64,000 bases of DNA. Source: Immersiella caudata. Lineage: Eukaryota; Ascomycota; Sordariomycetes; Sordariales; Lasiosphaeriaceae. The notes under the pieces were generated by a model. It did not search any database and was not told the origin of the DNA. It worked only from the letters and a program-made list of their open reading frames with translations. Both the position numbers and the translations under genes were made by a program. The stretch spans positions 806,001 to 870,000 of the forward strand of contig JAULSU010000001.1 in the NCBI GenBank assembly GCA_030512335.1, written 5' to 3'. Positions 1 to 12,193 of this stretch are shown piece after piece (position 1 is the first letter of the stretch; each line of letters starts with the position of its first letter).

Positions 1-96
1 CGGGTGTCTTGCACTGTGTTAGTGTCATCCTAGCACTCGCCCTTGCGAGAGCTTCCATGCGCACCATCCCATGGAAGCCTAAAGTTATGACACTCC

Positions 97-2091
97 TCAC
101 AGCCTTGCCTTCCCGATATGTAAGTGATCCCAGTCTTGCCGAGTGAAAGGGACATATGTTGCACCCTTTCCATGACCTTCGACCCAGAACACCTTGTCTT
201 CGGCCTTCACCTTGTCCGGGTCAATGCCCTCCTTCTTCAGGGGCATCTTATTCTGCTTGTTGTTGTGCGTTGCCGAGGGCTCCTTTACTTGGCGCAGAAA
301 TAAAGGGACCGCGTACCGAGGAAGATGTGAGCGTGCGTGCCTTGGATCGTCAGCGTTTCGCCCCGAAACAAGGTAAAACCGCAGCCTACCGTAAAAAGTC
401 CCGATGGTCAAAAGTTCGCTTCAGAGCTGGGTCGATATGGATTGCGGCACAGCCCGCTTTGCCGTCATGGCCGGGTACTTGGACGCCGTAGACATTGGCA
501 TCGAGCACTCCGGGGTATTTGCCCAGAACCTCTGAAACCTCGGCGGTTGAGACATTCTCGCCTTTCCATCGGAAGGTATCTCCGAGTCTAGGAGTTTCAT
601 ACGGTTAATGAAGGGGACACATGGGGGCGGGGATGGTAGCCCTACGCACCTGTCCAAAAAGAACCATCTCCCCTCGCTGTCCCTCCTCAACGCATCGCCG
701 GTGCGATAGTAGCGATCCCCCTTCTCAAACACGTTCTCCACAAACTTGCCGGCCGATGCCTTTTGGTCCTTCCAATATCCAGGGAATGTCCGTTCAAACG
801 GCACACGCACTAATATCTCGCCCCCAACGTCGTATGGCATACGCGACGCGAAGCTAGTCTTTGGATCCCGCGCAATGTCACCGGTCTCCGGATCCACTGC
901 TACCGGAACGTAGTACTTGTGGTACTTCCACCGCTGCAGGAAACCGTGGTGGCCCACAGCGTGGGCGGTGTGGTCATTCCGACTCTCGTTGTCGAGTGAT
1001 AACATTCCCTCGCTGCTGTTGAAGAACTCAAACACACGCCGAATACCAAATCGCTCTCGGAATCGATCCCAGACGTCTGGTCGCAGCCCGTTGCCGTAAA
1101 TCGAGTGCACATTATGTTGTTGATCGAGCGGCGAGGGCGGCGCGGCGAGGAGATAACGCAATGTCTCTCCCACATAAACGAACCAGGTTGCTCTCGAATC
1201 GCGTATGTCTTGCCAGAATCCCGAGACACTAAACTTGGGCGCTACGCACACTGCGTTGCCACACATCAGTTGAGCCATGACGTTGATCCCGCCGGTGCCA
1301 TGGTAGTATGGCATGCATACGTAGTACCGTTCGTCGATGCCGTCAACAGGATTCGTCCCAGCCCTTGTGCCCCACCCGTGTCCGAATGCTGCAATGACAG
1401 GAAGAGGACATCCCTTGGGCATGCCTGTCGTCCCGCTGGTGTAGAACAGTCCCATGGGATCCCCTGCTTTGATGCCTCTGCGGTGCTCATCGCTTGGCCT
1501 TGTGTCAGGCAGCGCGTAGATTCTCTCCTTCACGTCCCCAAGCCGGACGAATTGGGTGCTGGCAGCCGACCAGTCCATCTCTGGCCGCACTTCGGCCATC
1601 CTCGCCATAGCGGCTTCGTCCCCATCCATAAGCACCAACGTCGCCCCGCTCAGCTTCAAGCAATGGACAAGTGCTCGCCCTGTTAGATGGTAATTGATCA
1701 TTGCCGGCGCAGCACCAATCGCCCAGAGGCCAATCCACGCAAAAACGAAGTCAGGCGAGTTGAGCATGAAGAAGGCGACCAAGTCCCCGCGCCGAACCCC
1801 CTGAGATTGAAACCAGACGGCATATTGGTGCGCGCGTGCCATCATTTCCCGCCAGCTGTAGCAGCCTGCGCGCGACCAGATGGCTTCACGATCGCCGAGT
1901 GCCGCCGTCTGCTCCTCAAGGAAGTAGTACATCGAGGTTCGGCCTTCTTCCTCGGCGCGCGCCCATTGCCGTCGGATGAAGCGGCGGCCGAGGATCCAGC
2001 GGAGGTCCTTTCTGAGGTGGAGTTTGGCGTCGACGTACATGGCTGTCACCGCTGTTGTTGCGGCCGCCGCAGCGGCGGGGAGAGCTAGCAA
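97..2091 (-). CDS. FATP/Fat1-type very-long-chain acyl-CoA synthetase / fatty-acid transporter
   Basis: Three exons read on the minus strand: 2091-650, 587-390 and 340-97, with introns 588-649 and 341-389, giving 627 residues, the usual length of fungal Fat1 proteins. Seen: an alanine-rich hydrophobic N-terminus, the AMP-binding P-loop motif [11 protein letters not shown], the motif YYRTGD before the first intron, then [13 protein letters not shown] across the junction. The C-terminus is the conserved fungal block [12 protein letters not shown] ... FWVEG ... YVPFTRQDW. Family knowledge: these peripheral or integral ER, peroxisome or plasma-membrane enzymes couple fatty-acid uptake to CoA activation. 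The start chosen is the first Met, placing the hydrophobic anchor at the N-terminus. Both introns are needed to keep the conserved C-terminal reading frame. Confidence 0.9.
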
Positions 2092-2981
2092 GCATTAGAC
2101 GGCGGTTTTGAGAGATAGGAAGTCAGAGAAGCCCCTGACGGAGACAGAAGAATACCTAGCTCCATTGTGAAGACGTTGTTTGTCTCCAAACCCCTGGCAG
2201 AGGTAACCGTCGAACTGAGCGAAGAGCTGCGATTCGAAGGCTTGACGGCTTTTGTTTTCGAGTTGTAACTTGCGGCGAATTCGGGCTGGAAATGCGGCCA
2301 GCGATGCCACGGCCAGGAAGAACGATCTCGAACGACGGGACGCGCGATGTTGGCGACGGGAGCTTTTATGGTCTCCGAAGACCCGGGATCAGGTTCCCCG
2401 CAGTAGCGCTAAGGAATGTCTGGAGAGTCATTAGGGCGCGGGTTTTCCTTGCCGGTTGAATGTTGCATCCCGCGTTTTGCCCCGCTCAAATCCGAGGGGA
2501 TTGATCCCGGCAGATGCCATCGTTGGTTGCAGCCACAGGCTCCCAGGGACCGACTGCCAACACAACGCATCCGTAGCTAGAAAACCACTGCTAAATCGAA
2601 GACAAGTCAGTGATCACAGTCATCAGGTACCGGAGGAAGCAGATGAAGAAGTCTTGCAACCGAAGTGTCAACAGTGCTGGGGGCTCGTCGCGCAAGATGA
2701 GCAGGTCGCTGCCCCACCTCACTTGGCATCTACCTGAGCTGAGCTGGAGTGCGCTCCAATTGGCAGTCTAGTTTGCGCTGAATCGGTGGGCCTACTAGTG
2801 TGGGTGAGCTGCACTCGAGATGGGAAGGTGCTCCCGAGTCTCCTGCAGTCTTCTGCATGGCACGCAGGCAGTGCGGGGCTGTGTCACCAGCGCATCCACA
2901 GAGCCGCGCTGTTTCGTCCAAGCATCCTCGCAATTCAGTATCACCATCTTCCTGCCAACTTCTGGCCATAGCCGGCTCGCG
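2092..2981. other. intergenic region, divergent promoters
   Basis: About 890 bp between the divergent acyl-CoA synthetase (minus) and kinase (plus) genes. It presumably holds both promoters. Short open frames here have no recognisable motif and I support no gene. An in-frame upstream Met for the kinase exists at 2820. Confidence 0.5.
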
Positions 2982-5900
2982 ATGGCTACCGAAAGTTACG
3001 AGCATCTTTGCCATAGGGTCTACGGCCAGATCTACCAGCGCCTGCAGAACAAAGACGCAGAGCACCTCCGATTTGCCACAAAGGGCACTGCAAAGAAAGT
3101 GCTGCACCGCGACAATCTTTTGACCTTCTTCCGCAGCCTTGCGCCCCCCAGACAGAATCTGGAGGAGCACTTCGGTGTCAGCGAGGACGAGCTCCTACAC
3201 CGAGTCCATCGCCGCCATCTCTACGACTTCCTTGCCGTCCTCATCTTTGCCCGATGCCGCATCGAAACGGCGAGAACCTTCGCCTTCGAGCTCGTTGCCC
3301 AAGATGCCTGGCCGGTTTGGCGGAAGGGAAAGGAAGTGGGACAGCTCCCGGCTGGGCGCGAGGAGTTAGTCGACCTGTTTGATGTTGCCGACGCAGACAT
3401 GTTTGTATCGACCCAGCCCTGTTTCAGTGCGATCATCCTCCGAAAGCGAGAGGAAGTCAGAGTTGCAGACCCAGGGAGCCAGCGCCTCCCGTATCTGAAT
3501 GAGCAGCCGCTAGGAAACGGATCGTTCGGAAACGTCGTGAGAGTCAGGATCGCAAAAGGACACTTCTTCGACCCACAAACAAAAACGGAGAATGCCGAGC
3601 CCCTCGACATCGCTCGGAAGGACTACGTTCTGAGTAGTGATTTCCCTGCCCGAGGCGAACGCGAAATCATGGAAAAGATCCTCACCAGCTCCGGTCTGGC
3701 ATGCGACAACATCCTAGAGAATTTCGGCAGTTTAGAGATTGGCCAGAATACCTACAGCTTGTTTATGCCGCTTGCCATCTGCGATCTCAGGCAGTATATG
3801 ATGGTCCTTCACAAGATGAGCCCTCGAACCATCTCCGAGAAAGCCAAGATCATCGATTCGGCAGAGGGGTTGGCTGGAGGCCTGAATTTCCTGCACTCGG
3901 AGATGAAGACGAGTGATAAGGAGGATCTCGTTTGCTACCACATGGACCTGAAGCCTAGCAACGTTCTTATCTTTCGAGAGGAGAGACAGGGCAAAGAATG
4001 CCATATATGGCGACTGAGCGACTTTGGGATGGCTAGGGTCAAGCTGCGGCGGAAAGACCAAGATGTCGAGCGGGAAAAGGACTTCAACAGTTGGTTCGTC
4101 CGTCGCCAAGCCAGGCCTTCTGATCCATCTCTGTCAGCCACCCTCAATCGCCGCGGGGAGGGGACCTATCTAGCACCGGAATCGATATCATCGGCAAGAA
4201 GCATGGGGACAGCAAGCGACGTGTGGTCTCTGGCTTGTGTGCTCAGCGTTGTCTTCACGTATCTGGGAGGGGGCAGCGATGCCGTTGAACAGTATCAAGA
4301 CGCAAGGATGAATCATCCCAAAGCAGATGGGTAAGCAACTTCTGTGGTCCGTCGTCGACGATCGACAATATGCGGCGACTGGTCTGACATAATTCCTGCC
4401 AGATATGACAGATTCTTCATTCGCAACAAGATTTTCTCCCTCTCCAAAGCGCATCCCGAGATTCACAAATGGCATGATCGTCTGATTCGGGAGGCGTCGA
4501 AGAGGGATGCAGCTGAGGGCGAGGCAGTCCAATACATGCTTCGGTATCTTGAGAATGGCGTCTTTGACCTTGATCAGACGAAGCGCCGCACTGCCAAGGA
4601 TGTCCAGGCAGCTCTACTTGCCACGTTCAAGAAGTACAAGAGCTTGGGAGAGGTCGAACTGAAAGGGCCCCCCGAGAAGTCTTCTCCTGCTTTGCGCAAC
4701 AACTTTTTCAAGAATCTGATGCCCCTTTCAAGGTGTGTAACAGCAGGGTCTGCAATAACTCTCTCTACTGGGCAGTCCTTCTGACATCATCACTTTCCAG
4801 GGCAAAATCGCCGGGTCAGGGGCAAGTCGAGGGGTGGGCCTTGTCTCTATCCCAGGACTTCAAGGGTTGCGATATCTCACCGGACGCTTCGCTTGTTGTT
4901 TACTGGACGGACATCAAACTTGTGCTCTACTCGAGCCAGTCTCTCTCAGCAGGAGAGGCGCAAGTGGTGTCTCCAGTCGCCTCTCACGAGCTTGAGGAGC
5001 GGGACTGCATCTGGAGGACAGTAGTGGTAACCTCCAAATACCTCATTGCGTCGACGACCGGTGCCAGCTTCAACGTAAGTATACTCTCCCTCCTGGACTT
5101 CAACTCCTAACAGAATGTTGAAAGTGTTTCATTTTCGAGCTGGAGGGCGGAGACTCCGTCGACGTGACGTTGGATCACTGGTACAGGCTTACCCTACCGC
5201 TTCCCGAGATCTACGTCGTCGCCATCTCGGCCGATTGCAAGTTGATGTCGTGTATTCTGCGGGACAGAGAAGATGAACGGCACCCTGGGTTGCTATTAAC
5301 AGCCTCAATATCTGGTCTGACAGCATATGCGAAGAGGCCGTACGTTCATTCTTCGATGGTTCCTGTGCAGTGGCTGACAACTGACAGACGAACCTCTCTG
5401 ACCGATTCCGCCGTTGTCTTCGAACCAGGGGGTGAGCTTTGGAGGCTGAAGAGGATAAAGTGCTCAGCGCCGGAAGTGACGCATCTGTCATTTTCTGTGC
5501 AGGGTGAACAATATCTGGTTGTGCAGCCCGAGCTCACCGCCAGAAGCCGCGAACACAGAATTACGATCCTTCATGTGCCAGCTACCTGTGACATTGTGAC
5601 GCCAGTGATCATTGAATCGCAGGTTGGTTAGGAATCTCCTTCGAGTATGCTTGGAAGCTAACATCATGCCAGGGGTTTGACAGCAGCAACACAGCGGGCC
5701 TTTTCACAACGATAGCTCCCTTCCGAATTCAGAATGCGACCTGCGCTTTCGTCACCCGAGAGAAGTATCTTCATATCCAAAGCCTCGTGGATGACGGGGT
5801 CTCTCCTGGAGTTCACAAAGACATACGGCACTACAGGGTGTTGAAGTTGATGATGGATTCGGACGATAGGCTATTTGCCCTGGGGACAACGTCCGCCAAT

Positions 5901-6122
5901 CAAAAGCTGCTTCTGCTGGAGTTGACAGTCCCCCGGTCCCCGATTGGCAATGTTTCCGTCAAAGAAATCAGCACGCTACCGGGTTTATTGTACAGTGATG
6001 AGGTCACGCAAAGGATATCGGAGGAGGCGGGGGATAAGTTTGTTCTGGTGGCCGCGCTTGTTGCACCCAACAGACGTGCGATATACCGGGTACGACTTGG
6101 GACGGAGAATGAATCAGCGTGA
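2982..6122 (+). CDS. protein kinase with long C-terminal non-kinase half
   Basis: Five exons (2982-4330, 4403-4732, 4801-5074, 5125-5622, 5673-6122) give 966 residues. The kinase domain spans roughly residues 175-470: glycine loop GNGSFGNV (178-185), candidate ATP lysine K213 in IARKDY, catalytic loop HMDLKPSN (320-327), DFG at 347-349, APE at about 398-400 and SDVWSLACVL. The usual HRD is HMD, so it lacks the arginine of RD kinases. About 170 residues precede the kinase domain. The half after it (from about residue 560) consists of beta-rich segments such as KGCDISPDASLVVYWTD, reminiscent of a WD/beta-propeller, but I could not assign repeats. Met 2982 was chosen because it starts the conserved-looking N-terminus; Met 2820 is in frame. 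It converges on the CorA-like gene. Substrate unknown. Confidence 0.85.
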
Positions 6123-6208
6123 TTCTACCCACGGCAGCCACCTATTGACCAGATATGCCCGGCCGGGGTTGTTGAGGCGTAGAGCCTTAACCTCCCTAAC
6201 AAGACACG

Positions 6209-7743
6209 TCAGACTTTTGAACTCTGGAGCTCAACTGCCGCATCCTTGGCGTTGGATGTCAGCCGACGCGTCAAGTTCTTCAAGCTCCGGTCGGGACCGG
6301 CACGGACTTTCGGCGCAAGAGCACGGAAGACTCCGGTGTCTTGATGCAGCAGCAAGTAATAAAAGAGAAATGTCACCACCGTCAACATCGCCGACGAAAC
6401 AACGTATATCCACACCATTGGTGTGCCGACGATCGCGTTTCCCTCCCCATCAAAATCGAAGAAGTTCATCCCGAAGAACGACTACCATTGAAAAGTTGGT
6501 CAGCAATGAGTGCGACTAGGTGACCGCGGTTGACTTACGGCAACAAACGAAGCGGGAAGGTACAGCAGCGTCAGCGTTGTGATAAAAACGGCCGACTTGT
6601 TGAGTTGGAGCATGTTCCCATTTTGTTCCTTCGCCACGACTTGATCCCGGAATGACAGCGTATCGGCCAGAAGGCGGGCAGTTATCTGAGTTCGCTGCTG
6701 GAGGTGGGATGCTGTCCGCGAGTAGCTCCTACATTTTCGGATGTGGTTCCTGAGAGACAAGGTTCCGGGATGGTGCGCCGCCGCGGTTGATATCGAGGTT
6801 ATCAAAGAACAGATGTCAAGCAATGTTTCGGAAGTTGTCTCAAGAACGGCCGGCACTTGAAGGAACCGAGTCTCCAGACTAATCAGTGCGCTAAGGTTGT
6901 CGTACCCTATCCGAAGCGGTTCGTCGATAAAGGATGCGAACGTGCTGTTCGCCACTGGCAGGAAATTTCGCTCCAGCGCTGCAATATACTGTCTCCATGC
7001 GGGGAGGTATGCCGCGAATAATATCCGATGCAACCAGAATGGTTCATTCTCAGCGTTTTGCTCGGGGCTCAGAAGCCATTCTTCCGCCTGTCGATGGGCC
7101 CTTGAGTCTGGGGTTGGGCTCAGCAGCAAATAGGTGCTTTGCGACGTTTGCGAATCGTACCGATGCCAGATACCGCTCTGTCGAATCACCCACTTATCTT
7201 CGGTCGGTTTATATTCGGGATACTTTATGGAATATGAGATTTCTGGCGTTACCGTGTCAGCCGGGGCGGTCAACGGAGAGTGCCACGAAGAGAGCAGCGT
7301 ACCGACCACGTCCCCATTTCGGGTTTCTGTATATGAGACACAGTGGACCTCTTCGAGGTCAAGATTACGAGTATAGAAGCATGAAGGAAGCTCCCAGAAC
7401 GACTCTTCTATCTCATGGCTCGAGACGATAGAGTCCATCATCGGTCTCGAGATCTGCAGCGGCCTGTACGAGTTTCGCTGGCATATCGATCTGTTTAGAG
7501 TCAGTCAAAGGCGGACACGCAACCAAAAACACGCGCTCACATCAAACGGCACAAGTAGTTGCTATGTTGAAGGTGTTCGGTCAACTGCTGCAACGTTTTG
7601 GCCTCAGTTCGTCTGGGTTGTTGAGGTCTGTCTTGGCGCTCAGATTCCTGTGGTGACGAGCTGGCCACTGGAACAGACGCAACATCAATGAGCACCAAGG
7701 GCTCGACGACCCGATCAACAAAGCAATTGTTAAGCGACGCCAT
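6209..7743 (-). CDS. CorA-like Mg2+ transporter family protein
   Basis: Three exons on the minus strand (7743-7541, 7490-6539, 6481-6209; introns 7491-7540 and 6482-6538) give 475 residues. The C-terminal part has the CorA architecture: a long helical region, TM1 (about 367-388, ending LPASFVASFFGMNFF), the GMN signature at 389-391, and TM2 (about 407-430). The GMN motif is restored only when the last intron is removed, which supports the model. In CorA proteins this motif closes the pore entrance of a pentameric divalent-cation channel. In this fungal branch the cytosolic N-terminal domain is divergent and its substrate is unproven. The gene is tail-to-tail with the kinase, about 86 bp apart. 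Confidence 0.85.
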
Positions 7744-8051
7744 GGCGTTGCAAATGGCCGCCGACTCTGAAGAACACGAGGTGCTAATACACAGAAGCTA
7801 AAAGATCTCAGCAGAGGGCGACGACGGGTGATGCATCAATGTTAAGGCGCTATGGGACACCGAAAAATCTCATACCGACAAGGCGTACTCGGCTTCTCCG
7901 CCAAAGAATGCAATTACGCCGCTGGAATCCGCCCCCATCCGAGCAACCACTGGCAACCAACCCCGCCCCCGTGAGACAGCTGCGCCCCAACCCCCTGCTC
8001 CCTCCGCCCCCTCTTCCCCTCGCACGTGCATTCACCTGCCGTGGTGCTGGC
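7744..8051. other. short intergenic region
   Basis: About 300 bp between two minus-strand genes, holding the promoter of the CorA-like gene and the 3' end region of the small gene upstream. A C-rich stretch runs from about 7925 to 8020. Nothing else seen. Confidence 0.4.
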
Positions 8052-8601
8052 TCATTCGTCGCGGAGGGCACTGGACAACTGGTCAGCCAACAGCTTCTCG
8101 CGGACAGTCTTTTGGCCGGGCTTACTCGATTTCGGACTGGTGAGAACAAGCTGTTAGCATTGTGGTCCGCTTCTTTTCGGCCCCCGAGTCGAGCAAACAT
8201 ACCTCTTCCAATTTCCTGGGAGCAGTGAAACACCACTGGTCCTCCTTCATCTGCAGGCCATTGCATGGTTAGCATACCCGATGCGCTGGGTGGAATCCGT
8301 CGAACGGCGCGGCTCCTGGTCACGCAAAGGGCGCGCGCCATCAAGCATAGCGTACCCTGATGTTAAATTCGGTCTGCCCCTCGAACAATTTCTCGAGCAG
8401 CGCTTGAAGACTTGCTTTCTTCAAGTATCGGGCAGTGACGTTTTGATTAACCGCCTGCTGGGTCGTCGTTTGGGGGGTCTCCCTCCTCATGTCCATCGTG
8501 TCTGTTCGGGTCGTGCTGGCGCCGCTGCAGATTCCATCTGTGCTGCCTTGCTCGGTATCTTTGCGGTGCGATCGCGTCAATCGAGATAGCCAAAATGGCA
8601 T
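8052..8601 (-). CDS. small hypothetical protein, three exons
   Basis: Proposed from splicing logic on the minus strand: exons 8601-8356, 8250-8203 and 8150-8052, with introns 8251-8355 and 8151-8202, all in phase 0. The product is 130 residues. The central block runs from YLKKASLQALLEKLFEG across the first junction to MKEDQWCFTAPRKLEE. It looks like a compact helical domain followed by a conserved-looking WCFTAP stretch. I have the impression of similar small fungal proteins but cannot name a family. The N-terminal 45 residues are polar and low in complexity. No signal peptide or membrane segment is visible. The middle exon is only 16 codons, so the gene is easily missed. Function unknown. 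Confidence 0.55.
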
Positions 8602-9324
8602 GGAGAAGCGAAATGGGTGCAGCGACTTGGCTTGCACAACATTAAGAGCATTGGGCGGCTCATGGGCGTCAGTTATGTACCGACGGGTCACCTGTGGCCA
8701 CGAGGTTCGTTGCGGACGGGCTGCCTTCCAGGTTCACAGCACCGCCGCGTCAGAGGGCTCGCCCCGCCACCAGAGTTCCAGGTTGACGTGCCGTGACTCC
8801 CTCGGACAGTGCTTGGGCGCTCTCCCAGTGCAACAACAGGAATATGATGTCTGCTCTATACAGCCAAAATATCGCGCTTCACTGGACTTGGGCGCAGCTC
8901 CGTATTATGCCTCTTAGTTGACAACTTGGTGCGCTGGACGGCAGAAGAGAGAGCCTCTTGAGGAGAAGGGGAGGGGTGGTGCCAAGCCAGTGGAAGGCAG
9001 CGTCCCCCCACAGAGGCCCTTGGGGGAAAGCTGTTTCGAGGGCTATCATTGGACGCGCCAGGCGATCTCTAGTGCTGCACGTCACTAGAATAGGCGGGAG
9101 CACATGTTCCCCCCACCCCAGATTGCCGTGCGGGATGCGGGAGAGCACAGGGTGCTTGTGCAACGGCGCACTGGGCTCAGCTCTTGCGGGGGAGCCTCCC
9201 AGTGCAAGAAAGGCGGCTGAACCTGGTGGGCGGGAGCCCTCCGATCAATCTGCTTCTTACCTTTCCTCATTTCCGATGTGCACGCGCCAACATCGAGTCG
9301 GTTCCCGTTGACAGGCCAGACGGG
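8602..9324. other. intergenic region
   Basis: About 720 bp between divergent genes; it presumably carries both promoters. No ORF with recognisable content, no RNA gene and no clear repeat was seen. Confidence 0.4.
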
Positions 9325-11955
9325 ATGTCGACTTCCCACGAGGGATCAGAAGTACCAGATTGGTTTCCGGACTGGGCGCCCACACCACTCGCCCATCGGC
9401 AGGACGCAACAGCTACCCAAGCCCATGACATACCGCGATGGAACCCATTCACTGCTCAAGCGGGGGCTGGTTTGCGACCAACGTTGTCGCAAGAGACAAC
9501 ACCGCAACCCACCCCAACGGGCCTCGCGCCGCCTGGAGGACTGGCGCCGGCGATCTCGCAGACCGAAGCTAGCGCAAGGCGTGTATCCGCCGTCACCGCC
9601 GAAGCCGAGGGGGAGACAGGCTACACTTACGCCGAGGAGATACGGATTGTCGTACAGCCCAGTCAAGACCGACTGGTGAAAAGAAAGCTCAGGGGTATCC
9701 ACCTTTTTGTAAGTTCCTGTTTGCAGCGCTTGCATATCTTGATCGTTCCAGAAACATTCTGCGCCGCATTGGGGGCCGATCCGTCCGATGACGTGCATCG
9801 TCGAGCGCCACACCCGTGTCGAGTTTGTTACTCACCTACATTTAGATGATCACGATCAACGCTACCCTCGGGACTGGTCTCTACTGGCGTGGCGGGCAAA
9901 TTCTTGAGCTGGGAGGGCCATTAGCGGTTTTGTTGGCCTTCCTCATCGTGGGAATACTTGCTTGGGCTGTGATGCAATGCATTACGGAACTCCTCTGCAT
10001 CTGGCCTGTGCCAGGTGCCATGTCAGTCTATGTTAGCGAGTTTGTGGACACTGAGCTGGGCATCGCTGTTGGTGTGGCATACTGGTAGGTTGCGTCCCCT
10101 ACCCAGGGATCTTGGGATGTGGAAGGCTTATTTCTGGCAGGTTCACCTACTCGGTGTCGTTCGCGGCTCTTATAGCTACCACAGCTGCGCTGCTTGACTT
10201 TTGGCCTGGGATCAAAGACAACAGGGCGATCGATGGTGGGATTACGTATTTTCTCATTCCTCTTGTCTTGGTTGGGACGAACGCATTTGGGATTCAGGTG
10301 AGATAGAGACTCTGCCCTTGATTTAGCACGACCTGACACCGCTTCCCCTCAGACATACGGATGGATCGAAGTTTTCTTTGGGAGCCTGAAGATTACGATG
10401 CTGATAATCATCATGATTACGTTGATTGTGATCAAAGGAAAGGGCAGGTTGGAGACACGCCTATTCAGTTGGGAGGTTTTGCTGACCAACACAGCCGTAA
10501 ACAGCTCAAGAGGAGACATGACGGGAGAGTGTGAGTCTTCGTGTTCCGGCCTACCTCCGGGCGCCCCAGAATGCTAACTAAAACGAATTAGACTGGGGAG
10601 ATGCCACTGCATTTGACACTGTCGCGGCGAAGGATTGGGGAACGGCGTTGATGTGAGCCATGCGGCCTAACATGGAAGGGAAGAGGAAGGGAGGCTAACT
10701 ATGCCCAGGATGTGTCTATCCTTCGCCACATTTGCGTACGTCGGTGTGGAGATCATCGCAGCTTCGGCTCTTGAGGCAAAGTGGCCCAAGAGACGCACAG
10801 CTGAAGACCGCGTCGACTCAGACATCTCGCGGCGATCGAACGACACACTCATCGGCTCCTCGGTCAAGTTCTCGGCAATCTACATCTCAGTCCTGGCCAC
10901 CATTGCTTACAGCGTCAGCGGCGCCTTGGTCTCGCTAGATATCTCCAGGGCGGATTGTCAGCTTCCTCGCCTCAGTTGGCTGACGGAAGAAGCTGACAAC
11001 TGCAGCGTCGCTCAGGACCAACATTCCGAAACAAGCACCGCGTCAGCATTTGTTATCATCGCTCAGCAGTCAGGGACACCGCATCTTGCAGATATCTTCA
11101 ACGTATTTCTTATCTTTACCGCTTTGACCTGCGCCAACACGAACCTCTACGTCGCTTCTAGGACACTGTTCGGCTTGACGAGTAGGTTGGAGGGGGGAAA
11201 GGGTCAGCCTTGGCTACTGAGGATTTTAGCTTGGTTTGGGAGGACGAATCACCGAAAGGTGCCGATGAGGGCGATGGTGTTTTCGGCTATCGCGTTCTGG
11301 TGGGTGCCGTTTTTGCAGCTGAAGGAGGGAATCGGTCCGGATACTGCGATTGGGATGGTGGGTCTTTTTTCATTCGCGCTTGGCAAAAGCGGATTCTGAC
11401 AGTGGTAGTTCATCGAAGTGTTGGCTGAAATGGGCTCGGTTGGAGTCTTGATCGTCTGGGCATGCCAGTGTCTGGCGTTCATACGATACTACCACTGGTA
11501 AGCCCCTGTCTCTGAGATTGGCGGACTCGAACTAATAGGTGGCTGCTCAGCATCTACCGCCACCGAGTGGTCCTCGAAGCTCAAAGGATTGCCCAAGTTC
11601 GGCGGTGGGACAAGGGCGACTGGAAGGACTACCCCTATCGAAGCCACGGTCAGCCGTTCGTCGCGTACTTAGCGCTGGTGGGATGTGTTGCCGTTATGTT
11701 CGTTGCGAACGGTGCTGCGCTTTGGAGCGGTTTCCACGTCCTTCCGTTTCTTTCATCGTATCTCATTGTAAGGGTCTTTATCCCATTCCCTGCGAGTTTA
11801 CTGACACAGGTACGTAGGTTATGGTCTTCTTTGGCCTCTGGGTGCTGCTGAAGTTATTCAGGGGCGCCAAGTGGTCACTTGTTGACTTATCGAAGCCGAG
11901 TCACGTTGTGAAGAAGTTCAAGGACTTACATGACATTCGGCTTGGGGCGTCGTGA
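9325..11955 (+). CDS. amino-acid permease (APC superfamily, fungal YAT-like)
   Basis: Nine exons: 9325-9708, 9846-10084, 10141-10297, 10353-10530, 10592-10652, 10709-11357, 11409-11497, 11551-11767, 11818-11955; about 703 residues. The seventh acceptor could instead be at 11538, adding four residues in frame. After a 120-residue hydrophilic N-terminus comes LRGIHLF, then the substrate-binding TM1 motif in the form NATLGTGLYWRGG, followed by PVPGAMSVYVSEFVD. Later blocks include FATFAYVGVEIIA, RTLFGL, KVPMRAM and FIEVLAEMGSVGVLIVW, all typical of plasma-membrane amino-acid/H+ symporters. The N-terminus is longer than in most family members. The substrate cannot be told from sequence. The junctions preserve frame throughout, so the gene looks functional. 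Confidence 0.85.
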
Positions 11956-12193
11956 CCTAATTGGTCGAGCGCAATGGAGTCACTCCCAGGGGCGCAGCCG
12001 TGGACATGGGGCGCAGCAGGTGAAACCTGGGTAAGGGGCCCATGCAAAAGCGGGTAAGTGTTACTTCCCCGCACACTCATCCTAAAAGCGCCTCGTCGCG
12101 TCTCGGGTTTCGGAACTGGACACGTTCTGGGCGACATAAGAACAGCCTCGCCTACGAGGTAGAGGTCTCGAATTTGGGGACGTCTGATTCATC

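Noticed and set aside
7850..8344. 164-codon minus-strand frame
   Set aside because: It runs through introns of the better-supported three-exon gene at 8052-8601 in another frame.
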